Assembly (NCBI RefSeq): GCF_037044555.1
Contig: NZ_CP146275.1
Span: 972,501-1,036,500 of the forward strand
Direction of reading: 5' to 3'
Length of the DNA stretch: 64,000 nucleotides
DNA from: Pelagibacterium nitratireducens
GTDB lineage: Bacteria > Pseudomonadota > Alphaproteobacteria > Rhizobiales > Devosiaceae
The notes under the pieces were generated by a model that was not told the origin of the DNA, ran no database searches, and saw nothing but the letters and a program-made list of their open reading frames with translations. Shown here piece after piece: positions 26,246 to 34,722 of the stretch; within the stretch, counting starts at the first letter, position 1; each line of letters opens with the position of its first letter. The position numbers were made by a program, and so were the translations under genes.

Positions 26246-27175
26246 TCATTGCGCCTTGTGAATGCGCATTACGATATCCTGGTCGTAATTGCCGAAGCCC
26301 CGGCCGAAGATGTTGATGCCGCCGGGGTGCTTTGCGTCTTCGCGAATGCCGATGCGCAGGCGGATCGAATGGTGTGCGGCCAGATCGAGATCGGACAGCT
26401 TGACGTTTGAAATCTTGACCCCGTCCACGAAACTGCCCGTTCCATTGACGCGAAAGGTCTTGAGCTTGCCGTATTGCGAGCCCTTGAGCTTCCACCAGTC
26501 GGGCGTATAAACGCCGCGCTTGTCGCCATAGTCGCCCGGCGAGGTCCATGTGCCCACTTCAATGCCGTTCACCCAGGCGGTGATGTCGGAGGGCCAATCG
26601 GCACTGGTGCCGGGCACTTCCGAGGAGAGTTCCATGGAAAACTCGATAGCGTCTATTTCACTCTTGGAAAGCTTTGCATTGTTGGGGAACTGATATTCCA
26701 CATGCCCGCGCGTGAACCACACCAGACCGGCGCGCATGCGCTCGGGGTCGAGGAAGGTATCGGGTACATCGAGCAGGCCTACGACACCATCGGGCGTACA
26801 CAGCCCGCATGGAGCGACGACTTCACAATTGGTGTACAGCCCAAGCGGCATGGCCACTTCGATCTGTCCGGTGGGGGCGGGGGTCACGTCGTCCTTGAAG
26901 GCCACCAGGATTTCATCGAAATTGGAATGGCAGATTTTCTGGTTGCCTTTGCGGGCCTTGAGCACGTCCGAGCGGATAAGGTCCGCGTCTTCCAGGATCG
27001 AGACGTTGGCCGATACCGTCGACTGCGGCAATTGAAGAACGCGCGCAATGTCGTTGATGTTCTGGGATCCCTGCTCATGCAAGAGCTTGAGGATTCTGAT
27101 CCTGACGGGCGAAGCAAGGCCCCTGAGGACGTTCATGCCGTCTTCTGGATCCACCACCAAAAAATTGCGGGCCAT
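26246..27175 (-). CDS. ArsR-type transcriptional regulator with large C-terminal sensor-like domain
   Basis: A 309-aa protein. Residues 10-85 form a winged helix of ArsR type (LASPVRIRILKLLHEQG, then LQLPQSTVSANVSILEDADLI). The remaining ~220 residues start with a Cys cluster (C118, C123, C126 in CEVVAPCGLC) and continue as a beta-rich domain (WVNGIEVGTWTSP, FGRGFGNYDQDIVMR) which I read as a jelly-roll, possibly sugar-sensing, domain; I cannot name the family. It lies 111 bases upstream of the GH51 gene on the same strand and probably controls it and the importer. A hairpin directly precedes its start codon. Confidence 0.8.
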   Translation of the reverse strand: MARNFLVVDPEDGMNVLRGLASPVRIRILKLLHEQGSQNINDIARVLQLPQSTVSANVSILEDADLIRSDVLKARKGNQKICHSNFDEILVAFKDDVTPAPTGQIEVAMPLGLYTNCEVVAPCGLCTPDGVVGLLDVPDTFLDPERMRAGLVWFTRGHVEYQFPNNAKLSKSEIDAIEFSMELSSEVPGTSADWPSDITAWVNGIEVGTWTSPGDYGDKRGVYTPDWWKLKGSQYGKLKTFRVNGTGSFVDGVKISNVKLSDLDLAAHHSIRLRIGIREDAKHPGGINIFGRGFGNYDQDIVMRIHKAQ

Positions 27176-27186
27176 TTAAATCCGAT

Positions 27187-27208
27187 TCCCCAAACCTGAG
27201 CTTGGGGA
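27187..27208 (-). promoter_or_regulatory. Hairpin adjacent to the ArsR-type regulator start
   Basis: TCCCCAA, eight-base loop, TTGGGGA: perfect seven-base arms, ending 12 bases before the start codon. The distal arm contains the only purine-rich candidate ribosome-binding site (GGGGA on the other strand), so the hairpin could limit translation. It might equally be an operator. Confidence 0.4.
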
Positions 27209-27242
27209 GGTGTATCAGAGTTTCGGATAGAGTCTAGCCTTT

Positions 27243-27271
27243 AGGCCCGAGGCCATGCACGCCTCGAGCCT
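27243..27271 (-). terminator. Stem-loop after the tautomerase gene
   Basis: AGGCCCGAGGC, seven-base loop, GCCTCGAGCCT: an 11-base stem with one mismatch, about 50 bases past the tautomerase stop. No strong T-run. Probably the 3' end of the tautomerase transcript. Confidence 0.45.
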
Positions 27272-27318
27272 GCTTGAGCGTTCCGGCTCCCTGTTGAAGC
27301 CGATATGGTGCGTACCGA

Positions 27319-27534
27319 TCAGCTTTTGGCCATGGCCTTTATGTCATCGGCGCTCGGCGTATTGCCGCCGATGCCCCATTGCCCGCTGCGCACCTCCTTG
27401 ACGCGCACCCATGTTACGGCGCGCATCGCCTCGCCCTCCACGGCGACCATGGCATCGGTCACCTTCTGGATCATGCGGGCTTTCTGACCTGCGTCAAAGA
27501 CGCCGTCGATCACTTCGATATCAACCAGTGGCAT
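27319..27534 (-). CDS. Tautomerase family protein (4-oxalocrotonate tautomerase-like)
   Basis: A 71-aa protein starting MPLVDIEVIDGVF, so that Pro becomes the N-terminal catalytic residue after Met removal, as in the 4-OT family. VTWVRVKEVRSGQWGIGG is the typical C-terminal half with the usual Arg residues. Start 27534 is required by Pro1; longer starts lack this. Family members isomerise keto-enol intermediates of aromatic degradation, but many have unknown substrates. Divergent from an HxlR regulator with 142 bases between. Confidence 0.9.
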   Translation of the reverse strand: MPLVDIEVIDGVFDAGQKARMIQKVTDAMVAVEGEAMRAVTWVRVKEVRSGQWGIGGNTPSADDIKAMAKS

Positions 27535-27676
27535 GTCATTCTCCTTGTGTCTGACATGTGCCAGAGTGCGGAGATCGGGCCCATCGAGCCAGTTCTGCAA
27601 ATGAAGCAGATCCACTATAGTTTTTGAACTGGACCGGAATGGGCGCGCTGTGGGAACCTGATTGCGGAGGTTCATC

Positions 27677-28372
27677 ATGAGCCAGACGGTTTACCCCAAT
27701 TTCTGCCCCATCGCGATGGCGTCCACAATGCTCGAGCCGCGCTGGACACTGCTGGTGCTGAGCGAGATGTGGGCCGGCGCGTCGCGCTTCAACGAAATTC
27801 AGCGCGGGGTGCCCGGCATGTCGCCGGCCCTGCTGTCCAAACGGCTCAAGGATATGGAGGCCAAGGGCCTTGTTACGCGCCGCGACGGTGCAACCAGCGG
27901 CCACGCCGAGTATTTCACCACACCGATTGCCGATGAGTTGGAGCCCCTGGTTCAAAAGCTGGGAGAATGGGCCCATCGCAACGTCAATTGCGAGGTCTCG
28001 ATGCAGCATCTCGATGCCCGCACGCTGATGTGGAACATCCGGCGCAAGATCGATCGTCTCGAACTTCCCCAGCACAGATGCGTCATCCAGTTCACGCTGG
28101 ACGATCCGCACCATGAGACGATGAATTACTGGCTGATTTTCAAGCCCGGCATCGAGCCCGATCTGTGCTACTCCGATCCTGCCTTCAGCGTTGATCTGTT
28201 CATCGTCAGCCAACTGCGCGCCCTGACATCGGCCTGGATGGGACACACCAGTTTCGAGGCAGAGATCGAAAGCGGGCGGATCGTCCTTATCGGGCATCCC
28301 ACCATGGCCCGCACCCTCACCAAATGGCTGATCCGCAGCCGCTACGCCAGCGTGGAAAAGGCTGCACCATAG
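27677..28372 (+). CDS. HxlR family transcriptional regulator with C-terminal SCP2-like domain
   Basis: A 231-aa regulator. Residues 1-105 carry the HxlR winged helix (FCPIAMASTMLEPRWTLLVLSEM, then GMSPALLSKRLKDMEAKGLV), including the N-terminal Cys typical of redox- or electrophile-sensing members. Residues about 120-225 resemble an SCP2/sterol-carrier-like fold, an arrangement seen in longer HxlR proteins. Start ATG 27677 has GGAGG six bases upstream. It likely controls the divergent tautomerase gene. Confidence 0.85.
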   Translation: MSQTVYPNFCPIAMASTMLEPRWTLLVLSEMWAGASRFNEIQRGVPGMSPALLSKRLKDMEAKGLVTRRDGATSGHAEYFTTPIADELEPLVQKLGEWAHRNVNCEVSMQHLDARTLMWNIRRKIDRLELPQHRCVIQFTLDDPHHETMNYWLIFKPGIEPDLCYSDPAFSVDLFIVSQLRALTSAWMGHTSFEAEIESGRIVLIGHPTMARTLTKWLIRSRYASVEKAAP

Positions 28373-28480
28373 CCAGGATCGTTCGGCGTTTTTCGGGCCG
28401 GATGCGCTTGGGGGCGAACGGTCGACGACCGGTGCAAATTGGCGCCGGTTGAAAGGGTGAGCGACCGACGTCCATAAATA

Positions 28481-28495
28481 TGATTGCAATTGTCA
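28481..28495. promoter_or_regulatory. Iron-responsive operator (IRO, TGA-N9-TCA) before the siderophore operon
   Basis: TGATTGCAATTGTCA fits the TGA-N9-TCA motif bound by RirA, the Fe-S repressor of iron uptake in rhizobia and relatives, and its centre is itself palindromic (ATTGCAAT). It lies 128 bases before the ATPase gene in an otherwise gene-free 251-base spacer where I see nothing else certain. Confidence 0.65.
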
Positions 28496-28623
28496 TGTTC
28501 AGTACGTATGACTGCGCCTGTTGTTTTTTGCCTTTGGGGGCACCGGGCGGCGCAGGCGAAGCACTGACGCGCGCCGGCTGATGGGCCGCCCCTGTTTGAG
28601 GCACCAGAAGACGAGAGGGCGCG

Positions 28624-29472
28624 ATGCCCAGCGACGATCATTCCGACGCCAGGACAAATTCCGCGCGTCTTTCCACACAAGCCGTTGCTGCGGGCTATGA
28701 GGGGACACAGATCCTTTCGGATGTTTCGCTCGGGGTTGCCAATGGGCAGATGACCGTACTGGTCGGGCCGAACGGGTCAGGAAAGTCGACGCTGCTCAAG
28801 ACCATGGCGCGAATTCTAACCCCCAATGCGGGGCAGGTCCTGCTCGATGGAAAATCGATCCATGCCGCAAAAAGCCGCGATGTGGCGCGGGCCATGGGCA
28901 TTCTTCCCCAGGGGCCGATCGCGCCCGAAGGGCTGACGGTTCGGGAGCTGGTTGCCCAGGGGCGTTTTCCCCATCAGGGCCTGATGCGGCAATGGACGCG
29001 GCAGGATCAGGACGCTGTCGAAAAGGCGATGGCGACGGCCGCGGTCACCGAATTTGCCGATCGCCCGGTGGATTCGCTTTCGGGCGGGCAGCGTCAGCGC
29101 TGCTGGATCGCCATGGTGCTCGCCCAGGAAACCGATCTCTTGCTGCTCGATGAGCCAACCACGTTCCTTGATCTCAAGGTTCAGGTGGATCTGATGGAGT
29201 TGCTGGCCGATCTGGCCCATGGCGGCGGCCGCACGCTGGTCGTGGTTCTCCATGAACTGAGCCTTGCTGCAGCCTATGCCGATCATCTGGTGATGATGAA
29301 AGAGGGCAAGGTCGCCTGCGAGGGCACGCCAGAGGCCATTTTTACCGCCGAGCGCCTCAAGGATGTTTTCGATCTCGATGCCCATGTGGTGCGCGATGTT
29401 ACCACAGGCCATCTGGTTTGCGTGCCGCTGGGCACCCATGCCCGCCGCAAGGCGGCGGTTCGCGTCGCATGA
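28624..29472 (+). CDS. Ferric-siderophore ABC transporter ATP-binding protein (FecE/FepC type)
   Basis: A 282-aa ATPase of the iron-chelate/B12 family. Walker A GPNGSGKST near 50-58, signature LSGGQRQRC near 153-160, Walker B LLLLDEPTTFLDLKVQ, and switch His in VVLHELSLAAAYAD. The DLK-Q sequence after Walker B is typical of FecE/FepC. First gene of a locus with two FecCD permeases and five binding proteins; the stop overlaps the first permease start by ATGA. Confidence 0.94.
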   Translation: MPSDDHSDARTNSARLSTQAVAAGYEGTQILSDVSLGVANGQMTVLVGPNGSGKSTLLKTMARILTPNAGQVLLDGKSIHAAKSRDVARAMGILPQGPIAPEGLTVRELVAQGRFPHQGLMRQWTRQDQDAVEKAMATAAVTEFADRPVDSLSGGQRQRCWIAMVLAQETDLLLLDEPTTFLDLKVQVDLMELLADLAHGGGRTLVVVLHELSLAAAYADHLVMMKEGKVACEGTPEAIFTAERLKDVFDLDAHVVRDVTTGHLVCVPLGTHARRKAAVRVA

Positions 29473-30491
29473 GCGCGGTCACACATGAGCCGGGCTCGCG
29501 GCGCATGGTCCTCACCGCTTCGGGGCTGCCGCTGCTGATCGGGCTAACGGTTGTGCTTTTTGGCCTGCACATCGCCGTGGGCGCCAAGCACCTGCCGCTC
29601 GCGACCGTTCTCGAGGCCATCGTCAACCGCGACGCCACGGTTTTCGATCACATGATCATCTGGGATCTACGCCTGCCGCGCGCCTTGATCGCGCTTACGG
29701 TGGGGGCCGCGCTGTCGGTTGCCGGGGCGCTCATGCAAGGGGTTACCCGCAATCCTCTGGCCGACCCGGGCCTGCTGGGATTGATGGCCGGCGCGTCGTT
29801 TGCCGTGGTCATAGTGTCGTTCTTTTTCGGTCCCGCAGCGCTTTACTGGCTCCCGTGGATTGCAGCGCTCGGCGCGCTGGTCACGGCGCTGGTCGTCTAT
29901 TTCATCGCCCATTGGGCGCCCGGTGGGCCGACGCCGCTGACACTGACGCTTTCTGGCGCAGCCATTTCCGCTTTTCTGGGCGCCATCATTTCGATCGCTC
30001 ATCTGCTCAATGAGGATTCGTTCGACAATCTTCGCATCTGGCTTTCGGGCTCGCTGGCCGGCCGCGATATCTCGATGCTCTATGTTACCGGTCCCTGGAT
30101 CGCCGTGGCGCTGATTGCAGGGCTGGCTCTGGCCCGACAGGTGACCGCATTGGCCATGGGGGACGACGTGGCCAAGGGGCTCGGCGTGCGCACCGGGCCG
30201 CTCAAGCTGCAATTGCTCGGGGTCGTCGTGGTTCTTACCGCGTGTTCGGTGACCCTTGCTGGTCCCATGGGCTTTGTCGGTCTGGTCATTCCCCATATCG
30301 CGCGCCTGTTCGTGGGATCGGATTATCGCTGGATCGTGCCCTATTCGGCGGTGATCGGGGCGGCCTATCTTCTGGGTGTCGATATCATTGCGCGCGTTGC
30401 CATCCCGCCGCGCGAAATCTCGACCGGCATCATCACCGCGATGGTCGGCGCGCCGGTGTTTATCCAACTCGTCCGCATGAGGGCCAAATGA
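29469..30491 (+). CDS. Ferric-siderophore ABC transporter permease (FecCD family), first
   Basis: A 340-aa permease with about nine or ten membrane helices. Family marks: RLPRALIALTVGAALSVAGA, QGVTRNPLADPGLLGL, and the ATPase-contact region LGVRTGPLKLQ with GFVGLVIPHIARLFVG. Start ATG 29469 overlaps the ATPase stop; a longer in-frame start inside the ATPase gene was rejected. Pairs with the second permease, which overlaps its stop. Confidence 0.93.
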   Translation: MSAVTHEPGSRRMVLTASGLPLLIGLTVVLFGLHIAVGAKHLPLATVLEAIVNRDATVFDHMIIWDLRLPRALIALTVGAALSVAGALMQGVTRNPLADPGLLGLMAGASFAVVIVSFFFGPAALYWLPWIAALGALVTALVVYFIAHWAPGGPTPLTLTLSGAAISAFLGAIISIAHLLNEDSFDNLRIWLSGSLAGRDISMLYVTGPWIAVALIAGLALARQVTALAMGDDVAKGLGVRTGPLKLQLLGVVVVLTACSVTLAGPMGFVGLVIPHIARLFVGSDYRWIVPYSAVIGAAYLLGVDIIARVAIPPREISTGIITAMVGAPVFIQLVRMRAK

Positions 30492-31555
30492 GCGTCGCGG
30501 CCTCGGAGCGCCATGTCGTCCTGCGCGCGGCAAATGAGCGTATCGCGCTGCGGCTGCCGGCGCGGGGTCTTGTCGCCGTCGGGGTTTTGGGCGTTTTGCT
30601 TGTCGCGATATGGGCAGTCAGCCTGACGCTTGGCAGCTATGACATCGATCTTGAAACGTTGTGGACGACCTTGTCGGGGACGACGGTTTCGGCCGCGATC
30701 GACAATGTGGTGTGGCAGTTCAGGATGCCGCGCGCCCTGGTCGCGGCGCTGGCCGGTGCCATGATGGCGCTCTCGGGCGGCGCCATGCAAAATGTCACCC
30801 GAAACGGGCTGGCCGACCCCTCGCTCATCGGCATCAGCCAGGGCGCGGCGCTTGCCGTTGTTTCGGCCATCGTGGTGTTCCCGCAACTGGGCTCCGGCTG
30901 GCGGCCGTTCATTGCATTTGGCGGTGCTCTCGGTGTTGCAGTCCTTGTGCAGGCGTTGAGCTTTCAAAGGCGCGGCAACAACACCATCCGGTTCATTTTG
31001 CTCGGCATCGGGGTTTCGGCATTCATCTCGTCGATCACCTCGGCCATGCTCACCTATGGCGATCTCGATCGTGCCATGTCGGCCCTGTCGTGGCTGGCCG
31101 GCTCGGTCAATGCGGCAACCTGGACCGATGTGCATGTTCTCTTTGCCTGGTGCCTTGTGCTCATGCCGCTGATCCTGGCGCTCAGCCGCATCATGTCGGT
31201 GCTGCGCATGGGCGAAGATACGGCGATCGGTCTGGGCGCATCGGTCAGATGGGCGCGCTACGGACTGATCTGCGTGGGCGTGGGTTTTGCCGCGGCCGCC
31301 ACGGCTATCGTGGGGCCGCTGGGCTTTGTTGGGCTCATCGCCCCGCACGCCGCCCGACGCATCGCCCGCAGCGGCATTGGCATTCATACGCTGCTGACCG
31401 GTTTGTGCGGCGCGGTTCTGGTCTCGGTTGCAGATCTGATCGGACGCGCGGCCTTTGCCCCCATTCAACTCCCCGCAGGCCTCATAACGTCAATAATCGG
31501 CGTGCCCGTTTTCATCTACCTCCTGCAACGGGCCGCCGCCAAATCGCATCTGTGA
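30488..31555 (+). CDS. Ferric-siderophore ABC transporter permease (FecCD family), second
   Basis: A 355-aa partner permease. It shows RMPRALVAALAGAMMALSGGAMQ, NGLADPSLIGIS and GPLGFVGLIAPHAARRI, the same landmarks as its partner. Start ATG 30488 overlaps the preceding stop by ATGA, the third link in a coupled ATPase-permease-permease set. The N-terminal cytoplasmic tail (about 30 residues) is longer than usual. Confidence 0.93.
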   Translation: MSVAASERHVVLRAANERIALRLPARGLVAVGVLGVLLVAIWAVSLTLGSYDIDLETLWTTLSGTTVSAAIDNVVWQFRMPRALVAALAGAMMALSGGAMQNVTRNGLADPSLIGISQGAALAVVSAIVVFPQLGSGWRPFIAFGGALGVAVLVQALSFQRRGNNTIRFILLGIGVSAFISSITSAMLTYGDLDRAMSALSWLAGSVNAATWTDVHVLFAWCLVLMPLILALSRIMSVLRMGEDTAIGLGASVRWARYGLICVGVGFAAAATAIVGPLGFVGLIAPHAARRIARSGIGIHTLLTGLCGAVLVSVADLIGRAAFAPIQLPAGLITSIIGVPVFIYLLQRAAAKSHL

Positions 31556-31563
31556 GACATGAC

Positions 31564-32544
31564 ATGAACCGTTTTGCCCTTGGCGTTCTCATGACCGCCG
31601 GCATTTTATCATTCCCGACGTCGTCCGCGCTCGCGCAGGAGTTTCCGCTCACCATCGAGCACAAGTTCGGCACGACAATCATTCCTGAAAAGCCGGTCAG
31701 GGTTGCCACCATCGATGCATCAGGAGCCGACGATCTGCTTGCCCTGGGCATCCAGCCGGTGGTCATCAAATACTGGTTCGGCGATTATGAGCGCGTCGTC
31801 TGGCCATGGGCCGATTCCCTTCTTGAGGAGGTTCCGGATGCCGTGGTTCGCGGAGACCTCGACTTCGAGATGATCCTGGCTGCGGACCCCGATGTGATCC
31901 TTGCACTTTGGTCCAATATCACCCCGGAAGACTATGAGAGGCTCAGCCAGATCGCGCCGGTCGTTGCGGTGCCGCCGGGCGTGGGCAATTACGATATGAG
32001 TTGGGATGATCGTGCGCTGCGCACCGGGTTGGCCGTCGGCCTCCAGGATGAGGCGCAGGCTCAGGTCGACGCTATCCGCGCCCAGCTTGCCGAGGTGGCT
32101 GCCACCCATCCCCAATGGCAGGGGATGACCGCATCGGTGGCCGCCATCCGGCAACAGGGCGATCCTGGTGCTTACACCTCGGGCGATATCCGTGCGCAGC
32201 TTCTCGGCGACATGGGTTTTGAGACACCGCAGGAGATCGAGGAGCTTGCGACTGAAGACAGCCCTTATTGGGCGTCGCTGTCGCTTGAAGATCTTTCCCC
32301 GCTCGATGGCGATCTGATTGTCTGGGTGTCCTCGGATGGAAATTTCGACAACGTGCTGGCCCTGCCCGACAGGCCCTATCTCGATGTCGTCCAGCGCGGC
32401 GGTGAGGTGCTGGCGGGCAAGGAAATGACCGGCGCCTTCTCGCACGCAACGCTTTTGTCTCTGCCCTACGGCATCGAGCGTCTTGTGCCGATGATCGAGG
32501 CCGCGCTGGACGGCGATCCGGAAACCAACGCCGACGACCGCTAA
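31564..32544 (+). CDS. Iron-siderophore substrate-binding protein 1 of 5
   Basis: Periplasmic binding protein of 326 aa. Signal peptide 1-24 (ends SALAQ), then a FecB/FepB-type domain: PVRVATIDASGADDLLALGIQPV, AADPDVILALW, and long central helix. It is the most divergent of the five paralogues: it lacks the C-x(5)-C segment near the C-terminus found in numbers 3-5, and its spacing in the N-lobe differs (KYWFGDYERVVWPW), recalling FepB-like members. Start ATG 31564 is eight bases after the permease stop. Confidence 0.92.
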   Translation: MNRFALGVLMTAGILSFPTSSALAQEFPLTIEHKFGTTIIPEKPVRVATIDASGADDLLALGIQPVVIKYWFGDYERVVWPWADSLLEEVPDAVVRGDLDFEMILAADPDVILALWSNITPEDYERLSQIAPVVAVPPGVGNYDMSWDDRALRTGLAVGLQDEAQAQVDAIRAQLAEVAATHPQWQGMTASVAAIRQQGDPGAYTSGDIRAQLLGDMGFETPQEIEELATEDSPYWASLSLEDLSPLDGDLIVWVSSDGNFDNVLALPDRPYLDVVQRGGEVLAGKEMTGAFSHATLLSLPYGIERLVPMIEAALDGDPETNADDR

Positions 32545-32547
32545 TGC

Positions 32548-32557
32548 TTTTTTTTTT
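32548..32557. repeat. Ten-base T tract in the SBP1-SBP2 spacer
   Basis: A run of ten T, unusual in this GC-rich sequence, immediately before the GGAG ribosome-binding site of the second binding protein gene. No upstream stem is evident, so it is not a standard terminator. Confidence 0.6.
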
Positions 32558-32571
32558 GGAGTTATTTACCC

Positions 32572-33594
32572 ATGAGCTTTTCATTTCAATCGGTTGGCCG
32601 GCTGACGCGTGTTGCTGCGCTTGTCATGGTTGCGGGTCTGTCCTCTTTTTCAGCTCTGGCTCAGGAAACACGCCTCTTTGTCGACGACATGGGTCATGAG
32701 GTCGAAGTCCCGGTCGATCCCCAGCGCATCGTTTCCCTGCGCGGTGAGCAGATCACGTCGCCCCTGCTAGAACTCGGTGCCGCTCTTGTCGGCTCGAGCG
32801 GCCGGGTGGACCCGGGCGTCAATAATGGCGATCCCTATGTCCGGGGCGCCTATGACGCGCTCGGCTTCCGCTTTGAAAATTCCGATATCGCCTGGGTCGG
32901 CGATCCCAATGAATACGACCTCGAAGCCATCGCCATAGCCGAGCCGGACCTTATCTTGCTCTCGGAAGGCGGAGTGGACAGCTACGAACAGCTTTCGCTG
33001 ATTGCCCCAGCGGTCGTTATCGCCGGCTGGGAGGAGGACCTTCTGGCCCGCTACCGCAAGATCGCCGACGTGGCAGGCAAGCTCGATGTCTACGAGCAGC
33101 TTTTGGCAGATTGGGAGGTACGCTTTGCAGCAGCCCAGGACGTGATCTCGCAAACCATTGGCGATCCAGCAAGTGTATCGGTCGGGGTGATCGAGCCCCG
33201 GTCGGGGGCGGTTCGGGGCTTTCGCACCTATGATGCGCTGACCCAGATCATTCACGCGCTGGGGTTTTCCATGCCCGAGACGATCGCCGAGCTTGAAGAG
33301 TCGCGCATCGATCTCAGCCCCGAACTGGTCCACCAGTTCGATGCCGATTTCATGATCAGCACCTATTGGCCGGCCACGGGCACAACGGTTCAGGCGATCT
33401 ACGAGCTTTGGGATGCGGCCGTCCCCAATTGGCGGCAGGAACTGCATGCGGCGCACAACAATCAATATTTCATGGTGCACCGCGAGGAGATGCGGGCCGT
33501 CAGCTTTGCCGCGTTGCGCTCCGTCCTCAACATTTTGGTCTCGCAAATCGCTACCCGCGACTTCGTGCCCTTGACCACAGACGAACAGATTTAG
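32572..33594 (+). CDS. Iron-siderophore substrate-binding protein 2 of 5
   Basis: A 340-aa paralogue: signal peptide 1-29 (ends FSALAQ), then ETRLFVDDMGHEVEVPVDPQ, LLELGAALVGSSGRV and AEPDLILLSEG. The region corresponding to the C-x(5)-C of the later paralogues reads WRQELHAAHNNQ, so both Cys are absent here. Start ATG 32572 has GGAG ten bases upstream. Transcribed with the importer genes. Confidence 0.92.
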   Translation: MSFSFQSVGRLTRVAALVMVAGLSSFSALAQETRLFVDDMGHEVEVPVDPQRIVSLRGEQITSPLLELGAALVGSSGRVDPGVNNGDPYVRGAYDALGFRFENSDIAWVGDPNEYDLEAIAIAEPDLILLSEGGVDSYEQLSLIAPAVVIAGWEEDLLARYRKIADVAGKLDVYEQLLADWEVRFAAAQDVISQTIGDPASVSVGVIEPRSGAVRGFRTYDALTQIIHALGFSMPETIAELEESRIDLSPELVHQFDADFMISTYWPATGTTVQAIYELWDAAVPNWRQELHAAHNNQYFMVHREEMRAVSFAALRSVLNILVSQIATRDFVPLTTDEQI

Positions 33595-33609
33595 CGGAGA
33601 GTCATTTTG

Positions 33610-34572
33610 ATGAAACCGATTAAAACCATATTCGCCGTTTTCGCCCTTATGGCCACGCCGGTGCTGGCGGCGGAAACGCGCATGGTCACCGACGATGCCG
33701 GGCGTGTCGTCGAGGTGCCCTTAACGGCCGAGCGCGTCATTTCGCAAAATGACAATCGGCTGACCCTGCCGCTGCTTGAACTCGGCGTCCCGCTGGTGGG
33801 CAGTTCGGGGCGGGTCGATGCCGAGGGCAAGCCCTATCTGCGGGTGGTGCCGGACTTGCTGGGTATTGATTTCGATACAGCCGATTTTGAGTTTATCGGC
33901 ACTTACAACGATCTCGATTACGAAACGATCGCGGCGCTTGATCCTGATCTCATCATCACCATGCTTGAAGAACAGGTCGAAAAGCTCTCGGTGATCGCAC
34001 CAACGCTTGTCATCGACCCTAACCTTTATCCCGTCCGCGACGGTATGAGGGTACTCGCTGAAGCGACTGGTCACTTGGATGCCTATGAGGCCCTGTCAGG
34101 AGCGTACAATCGTAAGCTGGAGACGGTCCGGCCATTCTTTGAAGAAGCAGGCGATGTTTCCGTCAGCGTTACGTTTTCTTTTCCCGCAGGGGATTCTGTC
34201 TATGTCTATAACGATCTTGGAGCACTCACGGTCGCGCTGGGCGACCTAGGGTTGAACCTGCCCGAGATCGCCGCGGACATGGACGGCCGCTCCATGGCCA
34301 TCAGCCCGGAGCGCTGGCAGGATATCGATGCGGACTTTGTCATCAATTTTTATGGCACGACTCCGCAGGACGGTCCCGTTCAGGTGCGTGCCGGACTGGA
34401 CAAGTTCTTGCCGGGCTGGTGCGACTTTTTACATGCCTGCAGGAACGACCAGTACGTGTTCTTCCCATATGCGAGCTTTGGCTATTCCTTCGGCGCCCTG
34501 GGGCTGAACCTTGATCTGCTGACGACACATATCGCTGGCCGCGCTTTCACACCCATAGGGCAGGCCCAATAG
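33610..34572 (+). CDS. Iron-siderophore substrate-binding protein 3 of 5
   Basis: A 320-aa paralogue: signal peptide 1-20 (ends VLAA), then TRMVTDDAGRVVEVP, LLELGVPLVGSSGRV and ALDPDLIITML. The C-terminal lobe carries WCDFLHACRNDQ, a Cys pair that could form a disulfide and that is shared with copies 4 and 5. ATG 33610 was chosen over a TTG immediately before it. A GC hairpin follows the stop (34587-34611). Confidence 0.92.
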   Translation: MKPIKTIFAVFALMATPVLAAETRMVTDDAGRVVEVPLTAERVISQNDNRLTLPLLELGVPLVGSSGRVDAEGKPYLRVVPDLLGIDFDTADFEFIGTYNDLDYETIAALDPDLIITMLEEQVEKLSVIAPTLVIDPNLYPVRDGMRVLAEATGHLDAYEALSGAYNRKLETVRPFFEEAGDVSVSVTFSFPAGDSVYVYNDLGALTVALGDLGLNLPEIAADMDGRSMAISPERWQDIDADFVINFYGTTPQDGPVQVRAGLDKFLPGWCDFLHACRNDQYVFFPYASFGYSFGALGLNLDLLTTHIAGRAFTPIGQAQ

Positions 34573-34586
34573 GGCTGCACACTGGT

Positions 34587-34611
34587 GCCGGGTCCGCGGG
34601 CGCGGATCCGG
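34587..34611 (+). terminator. Imperfect hairpin after SBP3
   Basis: GCCGGGTCCGC pairs with GCGGATCCGG allowing a G-U pair, in the 66-base spacer behind SBP3. No T-run. Could attenuate transcription into the ferredoxin-like gene or mark the edge of a past deletion. Confidence 0.4.
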
Positions 34612-34638
34612 TGCAAGGCTTTCCAAGGAATTTGAACA

Positions 34639-34722
34639 ATGAACCATCTCGGCCTTTTTGCCGGTGCGATCACAGTTCTGACGCTCCTCACCGCACCTGC
34701 GTTTGAAGAGGCGGCCGAATGA
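34639..34722 (+). CDS. 27-codon ORF coupled to the ferredoxin-like gene (possible SBP remnant or leader)
   Basis: Encodes MNHLGLFAGAITVLTLLTAP and seven more residues (AFEEAAE), i.e. a signal-peptide-like hydrophobic stretch followed by an acidic end. A purine-rich AAGGAA site lies upstream, and its TGA overlaps the ATG of the next gene. Neighbouring binding proteins also begin with such signal peptides, so this may be the remnant of a deleted sixth copy retained for translational coupling, or a small membrane peptide. Not recognisable otherwise. Confidence 0.45.
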   Translation: MNHLGLFAGAITVLTLLTAPAFEEAAE

